Source of the DNA: Bryobacterales bacterium
Lineage (GTDB): Bacteria > Acidobacteriota > Terriglobia > Bryobacterales > UBA6623
Direction: 5' to 3'
DNA: 42,088 bases
Assembly (NCBI GenBank): GCA_028819255.1
Contig: JAPPMB010000010.1
Span: 1 to 42,088 of the forward strand
The position numbers and the translations under genes are program-made. Below the pieces are notes generated by a model. That model worked only from the letters and a program-made list of their open reading frames with translations. It had not been told where the DNA came from and made no database searches. Below are positions 1 through 8,175 of the stretch, piece by piece; the first letter of the stretch is position 1, and every line of letters starts with the position of its first letter.

Positions 1-26
1 GGACTTCCAATCACACCATATATTGA

Positions 27-371
27 GGTTGGGCACTCAGGTCAGTAAGTCCCAACTTTGCGGCGAACGAGGGCAATCTGGATGCGGCCGCGGTGTATTA
101 CGGAAGTTCGCCGTCTCGGGTCATGCTCGGTCGCGTCAAGGCCCCTGTGCTGGGGCTGTATGGCGGCGACGATGCACGGGTCAACGCGACCATTCCCGAT
201 GCGGTCCGGGAAATGCGACGGATGGGCAAGTTCTACGAGCCGCGCCGATTCGAGGGCGCAGGTCACGGGTTCCTTCGGCAGCAGTCCGGCCGCGACGGGG
301 CGAATCTCGAGGCTGCGAAGCAGGCCTGGCCCGCCACGATCTCATTCTTCAGGGAGCACCTCGAGAAATAG
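27..371 (+). CDS. Dienelactone hydrolase family protein, C-terminal part
   Basis: C-terminal 114 codons of an alpha/beta-hydrolase of the dienelactone hydrolase family. The sequence shows GWALRS at the start, which in the family follows the nucleophile elbow (C-x-G-G-G-W), then DAAAVYYG, the GGDDARVN segment carrying the acid Asp, and GAGHGF carrying the catalytic His. The Cys nucleophile would lie just upstream, but the same frame has a TGA at 24-26 directly before GWAL, and the first ~25 bases do not encode the expected elbow in any frame. Either the gene is broken here or the first bases of the window are misassembled. The stop is at 369-371 and the next gene starts 73 bases later on the same strand. 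Family assignment is good; intactness is doubtful. Confidence 0.75.
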   Translation, partial: GWALRSVSPNFAANEGNLDAAAVYYGSSPSRVMLGRVKAPVLGLYGGDDARVNATIPDAVREMRRMGKFYEPRRFEGAGHGFLRQQSGRDGANLEAAKQAWPATISFFREHLEK

Positions 372-444
372 CTCGCCACCCGGCGCGACCTGGCGATTCG
401 GATCCGTTTCCGGGACGGGCTATGATGCAATCGAGAATCACTCG

Positions 445-1680
445 ATGGCTCGACTCGCTTTCCTGATCAGCCTGGTCGCGACGACACTGCAGGCGCAGTC
501 GCCGCCGTGCATGGCCGAAGAGTTCCTCGACTTGTCCGGCGCGCCCGGCGCCGGCCCGGAGTACCCGAGGCCCAAGATCGAAGCAAGCTGCGAAGGCGAC
601 CGGCTGGTGGTCCGGTCCAACGGCATCCCGCACTACGAGTTCGTGCAGGTCACGCCGAATCCGCTCAGGGAGCAGAACAACGAGTACCGCATTCCGGCGA
701 ACCCCCGGGTGGCCGACGCGCCCACCCCGATCGGACTGCTCGGAACCATCGGAGTAGCCGTCAATGGCATTGCGATCTTCGGCCCGAACGAGGGTCCGGT
801 TCCGGCGGAAGAGCAATTCGGGGATCCCGTGTACAACTCCATCATGGATGCCTGCATGGGCCATACGGCGAACGAATACCACTACCACGCGCTGGTGCAG
901 AGGTGCCTGAGCTTCGGAGTCAAGGATGGAGATCCCTCTCCAGTGATCGGATTCGGATTCGACGGCTTCCCGATCTATGGGCCGTGGGGCTGCTTGGACG
1001 CCGAGTGCACGGAAGTCGTCCGGCACCGGAGCAGTTGGGAGAAGGTCCGGGAGCCTCACCAGGACGCCTGGGACGCGTATGACTACGTCGCCAAGGACGG
1101 ACCCGAGTATCTCGACGCATGCAATGGCCACATGGGCCCGGAGGGCGACTACCACTACCACGCCACGGAGTCCTGGCCCTACATCTTGGGTTGCTACGCC
1201 GGAGAGCCTGCGCTGGCGCCTCCGAGGGGCCGCCGGCCGCCGGCCGTGAGCCAAGCGGGCCCGGAGCCCCGGGGGCGGCCGCGACCAGGCGGCGCAACCG
1301 GCGGCAGAGCACGCCGCCCGGGCCGCGGGCCGGGTCCCGGCGGCGCCCGACCCGCCGGCGAGGAGGTGCAGGCCGCGGCAGAGGCACTCGGAAAGGACGA
1401 GGCGACGATGGCCCGGGCCCTGCGAGTGGAACCCGGAAGCGTGAAACCGGTGAACCTGGCCGCGTCGGCACGGGCTCTGGGAGTGGATCCGGCGCAGCTC
1501 ATCGAGGCGCTGGGTCGCACTCCGCCTCCCCCCAGACGCCGCCAAAACCTGGCCCCGCCGGGCGAGCCCGAGTGCTTCTTTCGCTGCGGCCAGAGCGAGG
1601 AAGACGCGATCGGGTGCACACTGACGCCGGACCACAAGGTCATCTGCTTCCGCCCCTGCGACGACAACAAGTGCGGCTAG
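445..1680 (+). CDS. Secreted YHYH-domain protein
   Basis: 411-residue exported protein. Residues 1-18 form a signal peptide (MARLAFLISLVATTLQAQS). The YHYH domain follows, with the two diagnostic Tyr-His-Tyr-His motifs at about residues 145-148 and 236-239 and an intervening GFGFDGFPIYGP segment. After about residue 255 comes a Gly/Pro/Arg-rich linker, then a helical stretch (VQAAAEALGKDEATMARAL) and a Cys-containing tail (ECFFRCGQ, CFRPCDDNKCG). The ATG at 445 was chosen because it alone gives a signal peptide; the open frame extends further upstream without one. TATGAT at 421-426 is a good -10 hexamer 18 bases before the start. YHYH proteins are poorly characterised; the His clusters suggest metal binding, which is inference. 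It overlaps the next gene by ten bases, so the two are probably made together. Confidence 0.85.
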   Translation: MARLAFLISLVATTLQAQSPPCMAEEFLDLSGAPGAGPEYPRPKIEASCEGDRLVVRSNGIPHYEFVQVTPNPLREQNNEYRIPANPRVADAPTPIGLLGTIGVAVNGIAIFGPNEGPVPAEEQFGDPVYNSIMDACMGHTANEYHYHALVQRCLSFGVKDGDPSPVIGFGFDGFPIYGPWGCLDAECTEVVRHRSSWEKVREPHQDAWDAYDYVAKDGPEYLDACNGHMGPEGDYHYHATESWPYILGCYAGEPALAPPRGRRPPAVSQAGPEPRGRPRPGGATGGRARRPGRGPGPGGARPAGEEVQAAAEALGKDEATMARALRVEPGSVKPVNLAASARALGVDPAQLIEALGRTPPPPRRRQNLAPPGEPECFFRCGQSEEDAIGCTLTPDHKVICFRPCDDNKCG

Positions 1681-2840
1681 CGCACGCGGTCATCGCGGGG
1701 ACCCTCATCGCAGCGGGGATTGCTGCCTGGCCGCAGGACATTGAGGATTTCGCCCTCCCGCCGGCGGATCACTCCCTGCACCCCATCATTGAGGTTCCGG
1801 AAGGGGTGGCTGCGCCCTTCCTGAGGATTCGCGTCATCCCGGACGCGATGGACGGCTTCAACGTGTTCCTAGAGACAGCGAACTTCCGGTTCACGCCGCA
1901 GAATCTCGGGACGATGGTGGTCGCGAACGAGGGGCACGCGCACCTATACGTAAACGGTGAGAAGGTGGCAAGGATGTATTCGCCGTGGCACCACCTGCCG
2001 GGCAAGATGCTCCGCAACGGGCTGAACCGGCTGGAGGTCGAGTTCAGTGCGAACGACCACTCCGTCTGGGGGCTGGCCGGCCAGCCAATCGGCGCGGACG
2101 TGCTGATCGACACGCTGCACGGCGACGACGACCCCATCGTCGAGGAGGAGGTTCGATACACGCTCGATTGGAACTGGGATGGTGCAGCGAAGCTGCCCGA
2201 TGGCGGCTGGGAGGTGGAGAGCGACCTGGGATACCTGGTGCGTGTCAATGCGGGGCGGCTGGTCACCCGGAACATCGAACTCGTTCCGTGTCATCCCGCG
2301 GCAAGCCTCGCTCCGCAGGCCTTCGTGCTCCGATCCCCCCTTGCGGCCCAGGCGTGGGCCGGCCACAGCAGCCTGATGCCCAACGAGTCGAAGATTTCGA
2401 AGTCCTACCGGGAGGACCTTGCCGACCCGGGGCGGAAGTTCCTGGAGTCGCGGACGGTCACGGACCCCGAATACTGCCAGGCGCACTATCTGCTGGCTCG
2501 GGCAACGCAATCGGCACCCGGTGAGCTGGCCCTGGACGTGTCCGGGACCTGGACCCATTCCGGGAACGGAACCGCGGGAGACTTCCGGATCCAGTCTCCG
2601 TATGCCTTTGGCCGGCTTCTCGACCTTAGGACGGAGGCGGGTGTCCCGGTAAGCCGGCGCTCGATCGTTGGGGGACTCGATCTGACGGTTCGCCGTTCGC
2701 TCTCGACGATGTTTGACGGAATTGACTTCGGCGACGCCAATGTCGCCGACCGCGGCATGCAGGTGATGCGGACGCTGGTCTCAAACACCGTGTTCGTGAT
2801 CGCCGAACGAGCAGCGGCGGGTGCGGCCGAGGCTCGCTGA
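1671..2840 (+). CDS. Unknown exported protein coupled to the YHYH gene
   Basis: 389 residues starting at a GTG that overlaps the end of the YHYH gene by ten bases. This start is preferred because it gives a signal peptide (MRLAHAVIAGTLIAAGIAAWP). I do not recognise a named family. The N-terminal half has a beta-rich look with the segment GHAHLYVNGEKVARMYSPW followed by GLNRLEVEFSANDHSVW, a pattern seen in small exported copper- or adhesion-related domains. The C-terminal half contains conserved-looking GHSSLMP, EYCQAHYLLARA and FRIQSPYAFG. His and Cys are concentrated in these motifs. Coupling to a YHYH protein suggests a shared extracytoplasmic role, perhaps with metal, but nothing in the sequence proves this. 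The downstream neighbour is convergent. Confidence 0.75.
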   Translation: MRLAHAVIAGTLIAAGIAAWPQDIEDFALPPADHSLHPIIEVPEGVAAPFLRIRVIPDAMDGFNVFLETANFRFTPQNLGTMVVANEGHAHLYVNGEKVARMYSPWHHLPGKMLRNGLNRLEVEFSANDHSVWGLAGQPIGADVLIDTLHGDDDPIVEEEVRYTLDWNWDGAAKLPDGGWEVESDLGYLVRVNAGRLVTRNIELVPCHPAASLAPQAFVLRSPLAAQAWAGHSSLMPNESKISKSYREDLADPGRKFLESRTVTDPEYCQAHYLLARATQSAPGELALDVSGTWTHSGNGTAGDFRIQSPYAFGRLLDLRTEAGVPVSRRSIVGGLDLTVRRSLSTMFDGIDFGDANVADRGMQVMRTLVSNTVFVIAERAAAGAAEAR

Positions 2841-2989
2841 GATGATGGCCTGACCGGGCAAGACGTTCAGGAACGCGCGGGGTCGTTCCGCATGTTGGAG
2901 ACGGATCGCTGGAGTCCCGTTCCCGATTCTCGACCCAAGCCGCCCGTCGTCGACAATCTTCCCCAACCAGCGCAAGGTCCGCTCCGACG

Positions 2990-4231
2990 CTATCCCTCGG
3001 GTTCGACATCCCACCCGAACCCGGGTCCGTCGGACGGGCGCGTGTAGATCCCCTCCGGTCCACGTGTCAGGTTGTTGTCCTCTTCGTATCTCTGGTAGAC
3101 CACGTCCGGACCGCCAGGCGCGGGCATGAACATCTCGGCCCAGGGAGCGTTGGGTGTGGCGTAGATGAAGTGCACGGCGTCGCGCTGCCCGCCGCCGTGG
3201 GGGATGACCGGGATGTCGTGGGCCGCCGCCATGTGAGCGATCTTGACAAGTTCGCTCATGCCGCCGCACCAGTGAATGTCGGGCTGCCAGATCTCCGCGC
3301 CGTTGACTCGCAGCAGCTGCCGGAAGCCGTATCGGGTGTAGACGTGTTCGCCGGTGACGATTCTCGTCGATGTGATCTGGCGGCGGAGCCGTCCGAAGCC
3401 CTCGTAGTCGTCCGGCGGCAGGGCCTCCTCGATCCAGTACACGCCGTACGGCTCGAAGGCCTCCGCCAGTTCAATGGTGTAGCGCTCCGTCAGAGCCATC
3501 CAAGCATCCATCAGGACGTCGCCGTCGTCGCCGACCGCCGCCCTGGCCCGCTTGACCAGCTCGACATTCCTGCGAATGCCCTCCCTGCCGTCCGCAGGCC
3601 CGTACGGCAGGGCCAGCTTGAGCCGCTTGTAGCCGAACTCGACGTGCTGTTCAATGTCGTTGCCGGTGCAGTAGCACGGTATGCGCGGATGGATGCGGCC
3701 GCCCAGCAACCGCCAGACCGGAGCGTCCCAGACCTTGCCGGCGATGTCCCAGAGAGCGATGTCAACGCCGGAGATCGCGTTGACGACAACGCCCTTCCGG
3801 CCGTACGACATCGTGGCGCGCCACATGATGTCCCACAGGCGCTCGATGTCGAGCGGGTTCTCGCCCATCACGAGCCGCCGCAGATGGTCCTCGACGATGA
3901 CCCCTCCCGCCGGGCCGCCCGGGCCGAAGCCCTTGATTCCCTTGTTGGTGGAAATCTCCACCCAGAAGCTGCCCGCCCGCGGGCCTGTCGAGCGGAAAAG
4001 GCTCCGCATGGGCTTGTACTTCGGGTAGATCGACACGGGGTTGGCGACTTCGACGCCGCCCGTCGACCAGGATCCGGGGGCCGGCTCGTAGCTCGGGACC
4101 GGCCGCTTCCGACGCATCCTGACCAGGCGGACACCGGTGACCCGCAGGTCGTCCTCGACCTTGCCCAATGCGGGAAGGGCGACCGGAAGCGCGGCCGCCG
4201 GCGCCATCCCCAGAAAACTCCGTCGATCCAT
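2990..4231 (-). CDS. Enolase-superfamily dehydratase, L-rhamnonate dehydratase-like
   Basis: 413-residue mandelate racemase/muconate lactonizing enzyme-type protein. Metal ligands are visible as Asp242 (LMDAW), Glu268/269 (WIEEALPPDD) and Glu295 (VTGEHVYTRYGF); the His345 (IPHGGG) and Asp318 (QPDIHWCGG) dyad is also present. ANPVSIYPKYKPMRS near residue 65 and the TGEHVYTRYGF/WCGG pattern are those of L-rhamnonate dehydratases, which convert L-rhamnonate to 2-keto-3-deoxy-L-rhamnonate. Unusually, the protein begins MDRRSFLGMAPAAALPVALPAL, a Tat-like export signal, although the family is normally cytoplasmic. The start is supported by GAAGGAG seven bases upstream. It diverges from a sulfatase, consistent with use of sulfated rhamnose-containing glycans (inference). 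A related acid-sugar dehydratase remains possible. Confidence 0.85.
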   Translation of the reverse strand: MDRRSFLGMAPAAALPVALPALGKVEDDLRVTGVRLVRMRRKRPVPSYEPAPGSWSTGGVEVANPVSIYPKYKPMRSLFRSTGPRAGSFWVEISTNKGIKGFGPGGPAGGVIVEDHLRRLVMGENPLDIERLWDIMWRATMSYGRKGVVVNAISGVDIALWDIAGKVWDAPVWRLLGGRIHPRIPCYCTGNDIEQHVEFGYKRLKLALPYGPADGREGIRRNVELVKRARAAVGDDGDVLMDAWMALTERYTIELAEAFEPYGVYWIEEALPPDDYEGFGRLRRQITSTRIVTGEHVYTRYGFRQLLRVNGAEIWQPDIHWCGGMSELVKIAHMAAAHDIPVIPHGGGQRDAVHFIYATPNAPWAEMFMPAPGGPDVVYQRYEEDNNLTRGPEGIYTRPSDGPGFGWDVEPEG

Positions 4232-4388
4232 CGCATCTCCTTCCTGTGGACACCCGGAACCGGGCCCCACGGCAGCCGCCAGTCCGCGGCCTGCATCAAG
4301 GCTATCACGCAGCCCGGTTTGGTGTTCCCACAGCGGGTTCGCCGGGCTTCCCCCCTGGAAGCGCCTCACCGTGCTACCTTGATCGGCG
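4232..4388. promoter_or_regulatory. Divergent intergenic region with extended -10 for the sulfatase
   Basis: 157 bases between two divergent genes. On the + strand TGCTACCTT (4372-4380) matches an extended -10 (TGnTAnnnT) and ends eight bases before the sulfatase ATG. There is no Shine-Dalgarno sequence, so a leaderless or near-leaderless transcript is likely. No clear -35 was seen. On the minus strand a good ribosome-binding site serves the dehydratase gene. Confidence 0.4.
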
Positions 4389-5834
4389 ATGAAATCCCGA
4401 CCCGCATCGATTCCCGCCTTCATTCTTCTGTGCGCCGGAGTTCTCAGCGGTGCGGCCGACCGCCCGAACATCGTCTTCGCCATCGCCGACGACTGGGGCT
4501 GGCCGCACGCGGGCGCATACGGCGACAATGGCGTCAGCACCCCTGCGTTCGACCGTCTTGCCCGCGAAGGGGTGCTGGTGGAGAACGCCTACATCTCATC
4601 GCCCTCCTGCACTCCCAGCCGAGGAGCGATCATCACCGGCCAGCAGTTCTGGCGGCTCGGTCCGGCGGGCAACCTCTGGAGCCTCTGGCCGTCGACGTTC
4701 CCGGAATATCCGAAGCTCCTGGCCGCCGAGGGCTATTTCGTGGGCAGCTACCGCAAGGGCTGGGGCCCGGGCACCCACCCGGACACGGCAGTCAGCCCGG
4801 CCGGCAGGATCTTCCGGAGCCCGGAGGCCTTCTTCGATGCGCGGCCGGATGGCATGCCGTTCTGCCTCTGGTTCGGCGCAAGCGATCCGCACCGGCCTTA
4901 TCGGAAGGGGTCCGGCGCCGAGAGCGGCGTCAAGCTGGAGGATGTCCATCTCTTCGACCACTTCCCGGATGCCGAGGAGATCCGGAGCGACATTGCGGAC
5001 TACTACTTCGAGGTCCAGCGGTTCGACAGGGACGTGGGTGCCCTGCTCGACCTGCTGGAGCAGGCAGGGGAGCTTGACAACACTCTGATCGTGATGACCG
5101 GAGACCACGGCATGCCCTTTCCGCGGGCCAAAGGCAACCTCTACGACTCCGGAACGCGGGTGCCGATGGCGATCCGCTGGAAGGCAAGGATCCCGGGAGG
5201 CAGGTCGATCACGGACTTCGTGTCCACCACCGACCTGGCGCCGACGTTCCTCGATGCGGCCGGGCTCCAGGTTCCGCCCGAAATGACCGGAGAATCGCTC
5301 CTGGAGATCCTTGCGTCCGACAAGTCCGGCCGCGTCGCAGCGGATCGCGACTCGGTGATCTTCGGCCGGGAGCGTCACGTGGTTGCCCAGGAGGCGCCGA
5401 ACCTCGGCGGATATCCGGCCCGGGGGATCCGGACGGACGAGTATCTCTACATCCGCAACTACAAGCCGAACCGGTGGCCCGCAGGCACGCCGGACCATGA
5501 GCGGGCACAGGAGCCGAACGCCTGGCTGGCGGACTGCGACAACAGTCCCACCAAGTCGTTCCTCTGGGAGCACCGCAGCGATCCTGAGCTCAAGAAGTAC
5601 TACGACCTGTCGTTCGCCAAGCGGCCGGCCGAGGAACTGTACGACTTGAAGTCCGATACGGGCCAGATCGTCAACGTGGCCGGGAATCCGGAATACGTGT
5701 CGATCCGAAAGGCGCTGGCCGTCAGGCTCGCACAGGGCCTGGTTGCGACGCGCGACCCGAGGATCGAGGGACGCGGGGACCTGTTCGACTCGCAACCCTA
5801 CCTTGGCGGGTCTCCCAGGTTCCCCGGGCGATAG
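4389..5834 (+). CDS. Type I (formylglycine) sulfatase
   Basis: 481-residue sulfatase that would hydrolyse sulfate esters outside the cytoplasm. Residues 1-22 form a signal peptide. RPNIVFAIADDWGW carries the calcium-binding Asp34-Asp35, and C74-T-P-S-R78 is the sulfatase signature whose Cys is converted to formylglycine. MTGDHGMPFPRAKGNLYDSG near residue 240 supplies the second metal-binding pair and Lys. The C-terminal region (PAEELYDLKSDTGQIVNVAG) is typical of the family. The gene ends three bases before the stop of the convergent MFS gene. The substrate cannot be read from sequence; the adjacent rhamnonate dehydratase-like gene points to sulfated polysaccharide. Formylglycine formation would need a maturation enzyme that is not in this window. 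Confidence 0.93.
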   Translation: MKSRPASIPAFILLCAGVLSGAADRPNIVFAIADDWGWPHAGAYGDNGVSTPAFDRLAREGVLVENAYISSPSCTPSRGAIITGQQFWRLGPAGNLWSLWPSTFPEYPKLLAAEGYFVGSYRKGWGPGTHPDTAVSPAGRIFRSPEAFFDARPDGMPFCLWFGASDPHRPYRKGSGAESGVKLEDVHLFDHFPDAEEIRSDIADYYFEVQRFDRDVGALLDLLEQAGELDNTLIVMTGDHGMPFPRAKGNLYDSGTRVPMAIRWKARIPGGRSITDFVSTTDLAPTFLDAAGLQVPPEMTGESLLEILASDKSGRVAADRDSVIFGRERHVVAQEAPNLGGYPARGIRTDEYLYIRNYKPNRWPAGTPDHERAQEPNAWLADCDNSPTKSFLWEHRSDPELKKYYDLSFAKRPAEELYDLKSDTGQIVNVAGNPEYVSIRKALAVRLAQGLVATRDPRIEGRGDLFDSQPYLGGSPRFPGR

Positions 5835-5837
5835 GCA

Positions 5838-7067
5838 CTATCCGCCTTCCGGCGACCGCGCCGCCACTCTGCCCCGGCCGGGGAGCAGCGCGATGCAGCC
5901 CGCTCCGGCCATGCCGATCAGGAACGTCACCAGCAGCGCGAGGTCATAGCTGCCGGCGCTGTCGTGCATCCCGCCGACGAAGAACGGCAGGGTTGCCTGG
6001 CCGACCTGGCCGAACGGCCACACAATGCCCATCACACGGGCCAGCGTGCCGGTGCCGAAGAGCTCGGCGGCCATTAGGGGAATCAACATGTAGTTCGCGC
6101 CCAGGCCGAAGCCGAATGCCATCCCGAACAGGTACGTCATCGACGGCTGGTCAATCACGAAGAGCAGCGGCACCGGCAACGAGACCAGCAGGTAGGCGGC
6201 GACCATGACCAGCTTCTTGCGCAGGCGGTCAGCCAGCCAGCCCGTGATGACGCGGCCGGCCAGGCTCGACAACAGGATGACGAAGGTCGTGTCCGCCACG
6301 AGTTCGGCGGCGAGCCCGGCGTCCAGAAACAGCAGCTTCATGTGCTGATTGACGGCACCGATCGCCGCGATGCTGAGGAACGAGCCGAGGGCAATCAGCC
6401 AGAACGGGCCCAGCTTGAGGAGCCGGCCGAACGTCAGGGACCCGGAAGTCGCCTCGCGCGAGACTTCGGAGGCGGGTTCGGGCGCCAGACCCTTGTCCGC
6501 CGGCCTGTCCCGAACAACGAGCAGGGCGATGGGCACGACGAGTAGGATAAGGCCTCCCATGATCTGGAGGGCCGAACGCCAGCCGTATGCCTCGATGAGT
6601 GGCCCGGCCACGAATTTCTGGGACATCGCCCCCCCAAGGCCAAGGCCCAGATACGCAAGCCCCATGGCTTTCCCGCGATTCCTGCTGAACCAGTTTGCCA
6701 GCAGAACCTGACTCGGCACCGGACCCGAGTACACGAATCCGACCATAACGAGGCACCAGATCATGCGGTAGGCGGTCAGTGAGCCCTGCATCAGGCCGAG
6801 ACAGTTCAGGGCCACGGCGAATGAGGCGGCCCCGAAGATGATCAGCTTGCGGGGGCTGAATCGATGCACTAGGAGTCCGCCGAGGGGCAGCACCAGCAGC
6901 GTCGAGAGAAAGAACCCGGAGGTGGTCTCAGCCCGGCTCCAGCCGAACTCCTCGATGTAGTGGTCGTAGAAGAACGGCATGGCGTACATCGGCATGCCGA
7001 CGGTCATGGCCAGAATGAAGAAGCACGAGGCTGCGATCAGCCAGCCGTAGTATGGGCGGTCCTGCAT
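5838..7067 (-). CDS. Major facilitator superfamily transporter
   Basis: 409-residue inner-membrane carrier with about twelve hydrophobic segments in two bundles joined by a charged central loop near residues 190-215 (RDRPADKGLAPEPASEVSREATSG). The N-terminus PYYGWLIAASCFFILAM and the loop HRFSPRKLIIFG after the second helix resemble the oxalate/formate antiporter and monocarboxylate-type branch of the superfamily. The start chosen gives the cytoplasmic N-terminus MQDRPYYGW. It has no ribosome-binding site, but TAGACT lies 11 bases upstream (7079-7084), suggesting a very short leader. The upstream gene (PfpI-like) is on the same strand with a 106-base gap. The carrier may import an acid released by the neighbouring sugar enzymes; substrate unknown. 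Confidence 0.88.
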   Translation of the reverse strand: MQDRPYYGWLIAASCFFILAMTVGMPMYAMPFFYDHYIEEFGWSRAETTSGFFLSTLLVLPLGGLLVHRFSPRKLIIFGAASFAVALNCLGLMQGSLTAYRMIWCLVMVGFVYSGPVPSQVLLANWFSRNRGKAMGLAYLGLGLGGAMSQKFVAGPLIEAYGWRSALQIMGGLILLVVPIALLVVRDRPADKGLAPEPASEVSREATSGSLTFGRLLKLGPFWLIALGSFLSIAAIGAVNQHMKLLFLDAGLAAELVADTTFVILLSSLAGRVITGWLADRLRKKLVMVAAYLLVSLPVPLLFVIDQPSMTYLFGMAFGFGLGANYMLIPLMAAELFGTGTLARVMGIVWPFGQVGQATLPFFVGGMHDSAGSYDLALLVTFLIGMAGAGCIALLPGRGRVAARSPEGG

Positions 7068-7173
7068 GGTGCGGTCCGAGTCTAGCCCAAGCGCGGTTCT
7101 GGTTCGGCGACGAGCGCTGCCCAGTCCGCACGCGGACCGCGGCAGGGCGGCAACAGCCCTCGGCGCGGAATGC

Positions 7174-7794
7174 TCAGGTGCGGCCGCCGACGGCGACCGC
7201 CCGTCGCGGGGCGTGGGCCTCGGCCTGGATTCTCCGGCCGGCGGTGTATGCGTGGAGCATCCGAATGAACTCCGGCATGTACAGGTGCTGGTCGAACCAG
7301 CCGCGACCGCTGACCATGTTGCCGGAGCGGACGCAACCCTCGTCGACGAACGTCGCACCGCACACCTCGATGTCGAACTGGCACTTCGGAATGGTGGCCA
7401 TGCGCTTGCCGGCGATGACATTGGCGGTCGCCACGATCTCAGCCCCGTGGCAGACCACAGCCACAGGCTTGTCGTGCGCGAAGAAGTGTCGCACGACGCG
7501 AATCAGATCCCTGTCGTAGCGAATGTATTCCGGGGCGCGACCACCGGTCAGGAACAGTCCGTCATAGTCGTCCGGATCAAGGTCGCGGAAGGCGACGGTG
7601 GCCTCGAGGTGATAGCTGGGCTGCTCTCTCGTAATGTCCCAGCCGGGAGGGATCTCGTGCATCACGAGCGGATAGACGCGGGCGTCGGGTCCCGCAACAA
7701 CGGCTTCGTATCCGTCCTCCTGGACTCTGTAGACGGGATAGAGCGTGTCCATCGCTTCGGCGGCGTCGCCGATGGTGATCAGCACCTTGGGCAT
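7174..7794 (-). CDS. DJ-1/PfpI family protein
   Basis: 206-residue protein of the DJ-1/PfpI (class I glutamine amidotransferase-like) superfamily. The nucleophile elbow is AVVCHGAEI with Cys115-His116; an acidic Glu13 in GDAAEAMDTLYP is placed as the conserved Glu that activates the Cys. Family members include glyoxalases/deglycases, amidases and stress chaperones, and sequence alone does not separate them. The start is set by GGAGGACCGCT-ATG, a strong ribosome-binding site. The tail (EAHAPRRAVAVGGRT) is a basic extension. No signal peptide, so cytoplasmic. It is the first gene of a minus-strand pair with the MFS carrier; whether they are co-transcribed is uncertain because the carrier has its own possible promoter. 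Confidence 0.85.
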   Translation of the reverse strand: MPKVLITIGDAAEAMDTLYPVYRVQEDGYEAVVAGPDARVYPLVMHEIPPGWDITREQPSYHLEATVAFRDLDPDDYDGLFLTGGRAPEYIRYDRDLIRVVRHFFAHDKPVAVVCHGAEIVATANVIAGKRMATIPKCQFDIEVCGATFVDEGCVRSGNMVSGRGWFDQHLYMPEFIRMLHAYTAGRRIQAEAHAPRRAVAVGGRT

Positions 7795-8175
7795 AGCGGT
7801 CCTCCTTCGGTCCTCGGGCTACCGGACTCGTTCCTGGCGGCACCGACAGGCCGATGACCTGCCGGGAGTGCCACCTGAGCGACATTCTGGCACAACTCCG
7901 CCGTGCAGGCCGGAAGGCTGGCGGACCGGTCTTCTCGCTCCTCGCGCGGCGCTGTTGCCGTTCCGCCCGCGCACCAGCCGGGCATGTGCGAATCGCCTCG
8001 TCCGGAGTTTCGCCTCCCGACCGCCGGCGATCGCCGGAACCCGACGGCCTGCATCTGTGGGAGAATGCCACGACGCGACTAGGGACGGCTCGCCCGAACT
8101 CGGCTGCCTGCCTGAGCGCGACCGTGTTGCCGTTCGCACGGCGATGCTCGGGAATCCGAGGCGCGAGGATCAGCG
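7795..8175. other. Intergenic region between divergent genes
   Basis: 381 bases without a recognisable gene between divergent pfpI-like and binding-protein genes. Open frames here are short, overlap on both strands and show no family pattern. It should hold both promoters. A usable ribosome-binding site (AGGATC) lies just before the + strand gene. I saw no terminator, operator or RNA structure I can defend. Confidence 0.5.

Noticed and set aside
349..1635. 428-codon minus-strand open frame
   Set aside because: Antisense to the YHYH gene; composition and lack of motifs mark it as a shadow.
3170..5077. 635-codon + strand open frame
   Set aside because: Antisense to the enolase-superfamily gene and out of frame with the sulfatase; no family pattern, a product of high GC content.
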